Of a stretch of 5,012 bases of DNA, positions 1 to 3,696 are shown in pieces. The notes below the pieces were generated by a model. It was given only the letters and a program-made list of their open reading frames with translations. It made no database searches and was not told the DNA's origin. Origin of the DNA: Candidatus Latescibacterota bacterium (GTDB taxonomy: Bacteria; Krumholzibacteriota; Krumholzibacteriia; WVZY01; JAKEHA01); the NCBI GenBank assembly GCA_022615275.1, contig JAKEHA010000210.1:1-5012 (forward strand). The letters are read 5' to 3'. Within the stretch, counting starts at the first letter, position 1. Each line of letters begins with the position of its first letter. The translations under genes and the position numbers were made by a program.

Positions 1-351
1 GTCGTCTATGCCCGCACCGGTATAGTCGGAAAGATTGCGCTTCCGTCGAAGCGTATCCAGCACCATCGCGCGCGCCGGCTTCAACCCCACGGTCAGCGGG
101 AGAGACTGGATCACGGTCATGTGGTGACCGGGCCGATTCGTGTCAGGCCGGTAACCGTTTGCCATCAGGGCTGCCAGTGCAGCCTGCATGATGGCCTTGT
201 AACTGACGTCGAAACGCGTCTCCGCGCTGTTGCCCGCAATCTGCGCGTCCGCCAGGTTGCGCTGCGCTGCAGCCAGAAGCCTCTGGATCTCATCGCGATC
301 CGGCGGATGCGTCTTAAGCTGCCCGATCTTGAGCAGATTTTCCAAGCTCAT
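1..351 (-). CDS. HEPN-domain protein, MNT-associated toxin-like (3' end outside window)
   Basis: This partial gene gives 117 residues and runs off the left edge. The product resembles the small all-helical HEPN proteins encoded next to minimal nucleotidyltransferases; in characterised HEPN/MNT pairs the HEPN protein is an RNase toxin. Visible conserved blocks are SLENLLKIGQLK (2-13), a helix EIQRLLAAAQRNLADA (21-36), YKAIMQAALAALMANGYRP (51-69), GHHMTVIQSLPLTVGL (75-90) and LRRKRNLSDY (101-110). The last block sits where HEPN RNases carry R-X4-H-X-Y; here it reads R103-X4-S108-X-Y110, so the usual catalytic His is absent while the Tyr is present. The ATG at 351 is supported by GGGGGA five bases upstream and by the N-terminal block starting at once. 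It overlaps the MNT remnant by 38 bases, suggesting translational coupling. Family assignment is from remembered motif similarity; toxicity is not shown. Confidence 0.72.
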   Translation of the reverse strand, partial: MSLENLLKIGQLKTHPPDRDEIQRLLAAAQRNLADAQIAGNSAETRFDVSYKAIMQAALAALMANGYRPDTNRPGHHMTVIQSLPLTVGLKPARAMVLDTLRRKRNLSDYTGAGIDD

Positions 352-562
352 CGAGATCCCCCATCAGCACGATTTTCGGCTCAGACATTATCCGGCTCAC
401 GAAACGCTCGCGGTTCGCCAGCTTCGACCGGAAACTCTTCGTCGGCATTACGACCGGATTCACTTCCCGGCGCAATCGGTCACGCGCTCCATACACAGCT
501 TCCACGACCGAATCGAATGAAGGAGACCCGACCACCATCACATCCACGTCGCTTGCCGGCCG
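314..562 (-). pseudogene. C-terminal remnant of a minimal nucleotidyltransferase (MNT) domain
   Basis: The minus-strand frame ending at 314 reads RPASDVDVMVVGSPSFDSVV, then REVNPVVMPTKSFRSKL, RFVSRIMSEPKIVLMGD and a short tail. This matches the second half of the nucleotidyltransferase domain found beside HEPN proteins, where it acts as the antitoxin that AMPylates its partner, often behind a winged-helix DNA-binding domain. The D-x-D metal-binding pair (SDVDV, codons near 542-550) is present, but the preceding helix with the Gly-Ser of the GS-X-DxD motif, and everything before it, is missing. Upstream of about 562 the same frame is only the shadow of the slipin gene. A GTG at 547 could formally start a 77-residue peptide, but that codon is the Val inside SDVDV, so it is not a credible native start. 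The domain should be catalytically dead as it stands. Lower GC and more A/T-ending codons than in the slipin and nfeD genes suggest a different origin. Confidence 0.72.
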
Positions 563-1142
563 CCTGGTGTTCGCCCTCGGCGTGGATGACCTTCGAGCGG
601 CGCTCGCGCTCGGCTTCCGCCTGTCTCGCGATCGCGCGCTGCATCTCGGCCGGAAGGTCGACGTGCTTCACTTCGACCATCGAGACTTTGACGCCCCACG
701 CGTCGGTTTGCTCGTCGATGATGCGCTGGAGGCGCTGGTTGATGATCTCGCGCTCCGACAGCAACTGGTCGAGCTCGAACTGTCCCACCACCGAACGCAG
801 CGTGGTCTGCGCGAGCTGGGTGGTTGCATACAGGTAGTCCTCGACCTCGTTGACCGCCTTGCTCGGATCCATGACGCGGAAGTACACGACCGCGTTCACC
901 TTCACCGACACGTTGTCCTTGGTGATGATGTCCTGCGGTGCTACGTCCATTGTGACCACGCGCAGGCTGATCTTGACCATCTTGTCGACGATGGGGACGA
1001 GCAGGACCAGCCCCGGGCCGCGCACGCCGGCCAGGCGCCCGAGGCGGAACACGACGCCGCGCTCGTATTCGCGCAACACGCGCACCGCGCTGGCGATCAG
1101 CATGAGACCGATGAAGGCAATGGCAATGAGCGAAATGGACAC
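480..1142 (-). CDS. Slipin (stomatin/prohibitin SPFH-family) protein, C-terminus replaced
   Basis: The product is a membrane-anchored SPFH scaffold protein, the usual partner of NfeD proteases, which cleave the C-terminal tail of slipins in the characterised archaeal pair. An N-terminal membrane segment spans residues 3-20, followed by REYERGVVFRLGRL (24-37), GPGLVLLVPIVDKM (42-55), the SPFH core (TKDNVSVKVNAVVYFRV, 74-90; YLYATTQLAQTTLRSVVG, 103-120; LDQLLSEREIIN, 124-135) and the start of the coiled coil (EMQRAIARQAEAERERRSKV, 166-185). Family similarity ends near HAEGEHQAA (187-195). The remaining 25 residues are out-of-frame translation of a nucleotidyltransferase remnant. Full slipins run to about 250-265 residues, with a further coiled coil and a C-terminal hydrophobic patch that are lost here. 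The GTG start at 1142 follows a strong Shine-Dalgarno and lies 15 bases after the nfeD stop, so the two genes are one operon. Oligomerisation and NfeD recognition would probably be impaired. Confidence 0.88.
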   Translation of the reverse strand: MSISLIAIAFIGLMLIASAVRVLREYERGVVFRLGRLAGVRGPGLVLLVPIVDKMVKISLRVVTMDVAPQDIITKDNVSVKVNAVVYFRVMDPSKAVNEVEDYLYATTQLAQTTLRSVVGQFELDQLLSEREIINQRLQRIIDEQTDAWGVKVSMVEVKHVDLPAEMQRAIARQAEAERERRSKVIHAEGEHQAAGKRRGCDGGRVSFIRFGRGSCVWSA

Positions 1143-1146
1143 GGTT

Positions 1147-1155
1147 ATCTCCTCC
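1147..1155 (-). promoter_or_regulatory. Ribosome binding site of the slipin gene
   Basis: GGAGGAGAT on the minus strand lies in the 15-base nfeD-slipin gap, with GGAGG eight bases before the GTG at 1142. It is close to the anti-16S consensus and decides the GTG start over any downstream codon. Confidence 0.75.
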
Positions 1156-1157
1156 GG

Positions 1158-2468
1158 TTAAGCGCCCGGGCGGCGCCGAACGTTGACTTTCATTCCGTCG
1201 ACGGCGATCACTTCCACCGCGTCGCCGGGTGCGAGGGGTTCGTCGCTGTGCGCGCTCCACAGCTCGCCGCGCACGAACACGGTGCCTTCGGGTGCCACGG
1301 CGGTGCGCGCGGTCCCCACTTCGCCGACCAGGCCTTCGCTCCCCGTCGTCACCTTGCGGCGCTGGGCCTTGATTCCCATCCCCACGGCGAAGAGAAAGAA
1401 CAGCGCGGTGAACGCCACCGACGGGATGATCACGGCCAGCGAGACGCGCATGAAGGGGAGCGGCGAATCGATCAGCATGATGGACCCGATGACCATCGAC
1501 ACGACACCGCCGATGGTCAAGAGTCCGTGCGAGGCGACCTTGATCTCCAGAATGAACATCGCGATCGCGAGCGCGATCAGCGCCACACCCGTCCAGCTGA
1601 TGGGCAGCATTTGCAGCGCGAACGCGGCTGTGACCAGCGACACCGCCCCCGCGACGCCGGGCAGAATCGAGCCCGGGTTCTGGAGCTCGAAGATGATCCC
1701 GAAGACGCCGACCAGCATCAGCACGTATGCAATGTTGGGGTCGGAGATGCGCGCGAGGAAGCGTTCGCGAAACGTGGCCGGCACCACCTCGACCGCGGCG
1801 CCGGACGCGCGAATGACGACCTCGCCGGCGGGCGTCGACGTGCGCCTCCCGTCGACGCGTGCCAGCAGTTCCGCGAGGTCGGCGGCCACGAAGTCGGCGA
1901 CACCTTCGGCGACCGCTTCTTCGGCGGTCGACGAGATGCTCTCTCGCACGACGCACTCGGCCCACTCGACGCTGCGTCCGCGCCGGTCGGCCAGGCTGCG
2001 CGCGTAGGCGGCGGCGTCGTTGGTCACCTTTTCGTCCATGACGTCATTTTCTTCCTCCCCGGCGCCGATGGATACCGGGTGGGCGGCTCCGATGTTGGTG
2101 CCGGGCGCCATGGCGACGACGTGGGCCGACAACGCGATCAGGGCCCCCGCGCTGGCCGCGTGGGCGCCTTCGGGCCAGACGTACACCACGACGGGTACGG
2201 GGCTTGCAAGAACCGCTTGGATGACGTCGCGCATGGAGGCGGACAAGCCGCCGGGCGTGTCCATCCGCAGCACGAGGCAGCTCGCGTCGCGCTCGTCGGC
2301 GAGTGCGATGAGCCGCTCGACGTAGGTGGTGGAGACGGGGCCGATGGCACCGTCGATATCGCCGACCACGACCGTGGCTTGCGTCTGTGCAGCGGCGCGC
2401 GCGCCGATGGCGCACGACGCGAGGAACGCCGCGGCGCACAGGCGACGGGAAGGTTCGGAGAGGTTCAT
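1158..2468 (-). CDS. nfeD: NfeD-family membrane-bound ClpP-class serine protease
   Basis: This is a full-length (436 residue) long-form NfeD protein, a membrane protease partnered with slipins and thought to act in membrane protein quality control. An Ala-rich signal peptide covers about residues 1-27 with a likely cleavage after GARA. The extracytoplasmic ClpP-like domain spans roughly 30-230: RMDTPGGL (68-75), the nucleophile region AHAASAGALIA (102-111, Ser106), and the general-base region MDEKVTNDAAAYARSLA (144-160, Lys147), the Ser-Lys dyad arrangement known from archaeal NfeD. About five membrane helices follow (248-261, 268-288, 295-309, 316-334, 344-365). A C-terminal NfeD OB-fold lies at 379-433 (GLVGEVGTA, GTVFVRGELWSA, PGDAVEVIAVDGMKVNVRR). 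The ATG at 2468 precedes the signal peptide directly; its Shine-Dalgarno is weak (GGTGA). The slipin gene follows in the same operon. No key residue appears missing, and assignment is secure. Confidence 0.93.
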   Translation of the reverse strand: MNLSEPSRRLCAAAFLASCAIGARAAAQTQATVVVGDIDGAIGPVSTTYVERLIALADERDASCLVLRMDTPGGLSASMRDVIQAVLASPVPVVVYVWPEGAHAASAGALIALSAHVVAMAPGTNIGAAHPVSIGAGEEENDVMDEKVTNDAAAYARSLADRRGRSVEWAECVVRESISSTAEEAVAEGVADFVAADLAELLARVDGRRTSTPAGEVVIRASGAAVEVVPATFRERFLARISDPNIAYVLMLVGVFGIIFELQNPGSILPGVAGAVSLVTAAFALQMLPISWTGVALIALAIAMFILEIKVASHGLLTIGGVVSMVIGSIMLIDSPLPFMRVSLAVIIPSVAFTALFFLFAVGMGIKAQRRKVTTGSEGLVGEVGTARTAVAPEGTVFVRGELWSAHSDEPLAPGDAVEVIAVDGMKVNVRRRPGA

Positions 2469-2526
2469 GGGTCACCGCCGCGCGCCGCGTCTCGCGAGCG
2501 CCGTCGGCGGACGCGCGACGACTCGG

Positions 2527-2554
2527 ATGGTACGTCATCCGGGCTCCCGGTCAA
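2527..2554 (-). promoter_or_regulatory. Putative sigma-70 promoter for the nfeD-slipin operon
   Basis: On the minus strand, TTGACC (2554-2549) and TACCAT (2532-2527) are separated by 16 bases. Predicted transcription starts near 2520, leaving a leader of about 50 bases before the nfeD ATG. It is a pattern match only. Confidence 0.45.
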
Positions 2555-2582
2555 GGGATGGTTTGCGCGCCGGAATTCGGAT

Positions 2583-2612
2583 TTGATCGCACGAGGCCCG
2601 ATTTGCTAGATT
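2583..2612 (+). promoter_or_regulatory. Putative extended -10 promoter for the HNH gene
   Basis: TTGATC (2583-2588) and TAGATT (2607-2612) are spaced 18 bases apart, with a TG one base upstream of the -10 (2604-2605), an extended -10 element. Transcription would start near 2619, after the upstream in-frame ATG at 2558, which favours the GTG start at 2648. It stands back to back with the nfeD promoter, the two -35 boxes about 28 bases apart. Confidence 0.45.
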
Positions 2613-2647
2613 CCAGCAACGGCAACCCGAGCCCTGCAACCCAAGGA

Positions 2648-3187
2648 GTGGTTTCCTTCGAACACGTTCTTCTGCTCAACGCGTCCTTCGAGCCGCTCAA
2701 CGTGATCGGGTGGCGACGGGCGGTCAAGCTCGTCGTCCTCGAGAAGGCGGAGATCGTCGAAGCCTCGTCGCACGAGGTCCATTCGGTGTCGCTGCGCATG
2801 CACGTGCCGTCGGTCGTGCGCCTCACGTCCTTCGTCCGCTTCCGGCGTCGCGAGGCGAAGTTCTCGCGCCGCAACATTTATACGCGCGACGATTTTCGAT
2901 GCCAGTACTGCGGCGACCGTCCCCCCGCGCAAGAATTGACCTGCGACCACGTCGTCCCGCGCTCGCGCGGCGGACGCACGGAGTGGTCGAACATCGTCAC
3001 CTGCTGCGTCCCCTGCAACCGCCACAAAGGCGGGCGCACGCCCGCGGAGGCGGGGCTGCGCCTGATCCGCTCGCCGGCGCAACCAACCTGGTTGTGGGGC
3101 GTCCAGAATCGCTTCGCGAGTCGGCGCCCGCCCCAGGCGTGGCACGCCTACCTCTACCTCGATCGCGAAATCGAATCGGTTTCCTGA
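2648..3187 (+). CDS. HNH endonuclease family protein
   Basis: This 179-residue protein belongs to the widespread stand-alone HNH family whose members open with a VLxLNASxEPLNV block. Here that block is VLLLNASFEPLNVIGWRRAV (7-26). It is followed by KAEIVE (33-38), VPSVVRL (53-59) and KFSRRNIYTRDDF (71-83). The treble-clef HNH domain shows zinc ligands C85-x2-C88 and C120-x2-C123, the core TCDHVVPRSRGG (98-109; D100, H101), N115 and CNRHKGGRTPAEAG (123-136). All nuclease signature residues are present, so metal-dependent DNA cleavage is plausible; the family's physiological role is poorly known. The frame is open back to 2387, and ATG 2558 would add 30 residues. GTG 2648 is preferred because similarity begins seven residues later and a promoter lies between the two. 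AAGGAG overlaps that GTG, so the exact start is uncertain. No methylase or immunity gene is adjacent. Confidence 0.85.
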   Translation: MVSFEHVLLLNASFEPLNVIGWRRAVKLVVLEKAEIVEASSHEVHSVSLRMHVPSVVRLTSFVRFRRREAKFSRRNIYTRDDFRCQYCGDRPPAQELTCDHVVPRSRGGRTEWSNIVTCCVPCNRHKGGRTPAEAGLRLIRSPAQPTWLWGVQNRFASRRPPQAWHAYLYLDREIESVS

Positions 3188-3200
3188 CAGTTCTTTCGTG

Positions 3201-3247
3201 ATGGCTCGCGCCGAGGGTTCGCGACGCGAACTTCCGCAGCGAGCCAT
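3201..3247 (+). terminator. Long hairpin after the HNH gene, possible terminator
   Basis: ATGGCTCGC (3201-3209) pairs perfectly with GCGAGCCAT (3239-3247). A nested GTTCGC (3217-3222) pairs with GCGAAC (3226-3231) across a 3-base loop. It begins 13 bases after the HNH stop. Only a short TATT follows, so it is not a textbook intrinsic terminator; a Rho-dependent or mRNA-stabilising role is as likely. Confidence 0.4.
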
Positions 3248-3305
3248 TATTGCCAATCAGACGCGAGCGAGGACCTGAGAGCGGAGCGAAGCCCTCGGCG
3301 CGAGC
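3204..3305. repeat. 14-base perfect inverted repeat pair
   Basis: GCTCGCGCCGAGGG (3204-3217) is the exact reverse complement of CCCTCGGCGCGAGC (3292-3305), with 74 bases between. Its left arm shares GCTCGC with the hairpin at 3201-3247, so the two pairings exclude each other. The interval also holds several GCGAG motifs (3239, 3263, 3267, 3302 area). No gene is visible between the HNH stop and the tRNA-Leu gene. Confidence 0.6.
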
Positions 3306-3325
3306 GCCAAGAATGTATCGGGGTT

Positions 3326-3341
3326 GCGAGTAGGCGAGTAG
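3326..3341. repeat. Tandem duplication of an 8-base unit
   Basis: GCGAGTAG occurs twice head to tail (3326-3333 and 3334-3341), just downstream of the tRNA-Leu 3' end. It is probably a slippage product; no function is evident. Confidence 0.6.
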
Positions 3342-3349
3342 AGGAGATT

Positions 3350-3436
3350 TGGTGCCGGAGGTCGGAATCGAACCGACATGGAGTTGCCTCCGCGGGATTT
3401 TGAGTCCCGTGCGTCTACCAGTTTCACCACTCCGGC
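3350..3436 (-). tRNA. tRNA-Leu (anticodon CAA)
   Basis: This is an 87-base class II tRNA on the minus strand. The acceptor stem GCCGGAG pairs with CTCCGGC; the discriminator is A and CCA is encoded (3352-3350). The anticodon arm has stem CGGGA/TCCCG around the loop CTCAAAA, giving anticodon CAA, which reads UUG leucine codons. A long variable arm (GGAG-GCAA-CTCC) is typical of tRNA-Leu. The T arm is GTCGG-TTCGATT-CCGAC. All arms pair cleanly, so the gene looks functional. Confidence 0.96.
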
Positions 3437-3455
3437 ACCGGAGCGTGGTAAACGC

Positions 3456-3483
3456 TTACTATGTATCGCATTCGCGCACTCAA
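3456..3483 (-). promoter_or_regulatory. Possible promoter of tRNA-Leu
   Basis: On the minus strand TTGAGT (3483-3478) and TAGTAA (3461-3456) are spaced 16 bases apart, predicting a start near 3449, about a dozen bases before the mature tRNA. The -10 match is poor. Confidence 0.33.
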
Positions 3484-3498
3484 GTCCAGACTTTCCGC

Positions 3499-3526
3499 TT
3501 GACCGCGCGGGGGCTTCTGCTATGGT
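3499..3526 (+). promoter_or_regulatory. Extended -10 promoter of tRNA-Ala
   Basis: TTGACC (3499-3504) and TATGGT (3521-3526) are 16 bases apart, with a TG at 3518-3519 forming an extended -10. Transcription would begin near 3533, a few bases before the mature tRNA. This is the best promoter match in the window, and may also feed the GlmU-like gene downstream. Confidence 0.6.
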
Positions 3527-3536
3527 AGTTCGCGCC

Positions 3537-3612
3537 GGGGTTGTAGCTCAGCTGGGAGAGCACTTGACTGGCAGTCAAGAGGTCACGGGTTCGATCCCCG
3601 TCAACTCCACCA
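3537..3612 (+). tRNA. tRNA-Ala (anticodon GGC)
   Basis: This 76-base class I tRNA has CCA encoded. The acceptor stem GGGGTTG pairs with CAACTCC and contains the G3:U70 wobble that identifies alanine tRNAs. The D arm includes AGCTCAGCTGGGAGAGC. The anticodon arm is CTTGA-CTGGCAG-TCAAG, giving GGC, which reads GCC codons. The T arm is ACGGG-TTCGATC-CCCGT. The discriminator is A. All arms pair well. Confidence 0.96.
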
Positions 3613-3652
3613 TCTTTTGAATCATCCTCCTGCAATGGCACCACCGACGAAT

Positions 3653-3675
3653 CGCCCGCGCTGCCCGCGCGGGCG
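3653..3675 (+). other. GC-rich hairpin between tRNA-Ala and the GlmU-like gene
   Basis: CGCCCGCG (3653-3660) pairs with CGCGGGCG (3668-3675) across a 7-base loop. No T-run follows, so it is a weak terminator candidate. It ends eight bases before the presumed Shine-Dalgarno of the next gene, so it might separate the tRNA from the mRNA by processing or limit read-through. Confidence 0.4.
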
Positions 3676-3682
3676 TTCGAGC

Positions 3683-3689
3683 AAGTAGG
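3683..3689 (+). promoter_or_regulatory. Likely ribosome binding site of the GlmU-like gene
   Basis: AAGTAGG is one mismatch from AAGGAGG and sits seven bases before GTG 3697. It supports that codon, the only canonical start in this frame between the tRNA and the first conserved block. Confidence 0.5.
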
Positions 3690-3696
3690 CTTTCGC

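Noticed and set aside
538..1965. Minus-strand frame of 475 codons spanning nfeD and slipin
   Set aside because: It is an Arg-rich out-of-frame shadow that crosses two well-supported genes.
567..2609. Very long plus-strand frame opposite nfeD and slipin (680 codons)
   Set aside because: It is extremely rich in His, Asp, Arg and Gly, the usual antisense shadow of high-GC coding DNA; the minus strand has clear NfeD and slipin domains.
3378..3620. Plus-strand open frame of 80 codons across both tRNAs
   Set aside because: It is translation through two tRNA genes; the VVAQLGEHLTGSQEVTGSIPVN stretch is the well-known spurious product of reading a tRNA gene.
3664..3673. Palindrome CCCGCGCGGG as a possible regulator-binding site
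   Set aside because: It is fully contained in the longer hairpin at 3653-3675, and such GC palindromes are expected by chance in this composition.
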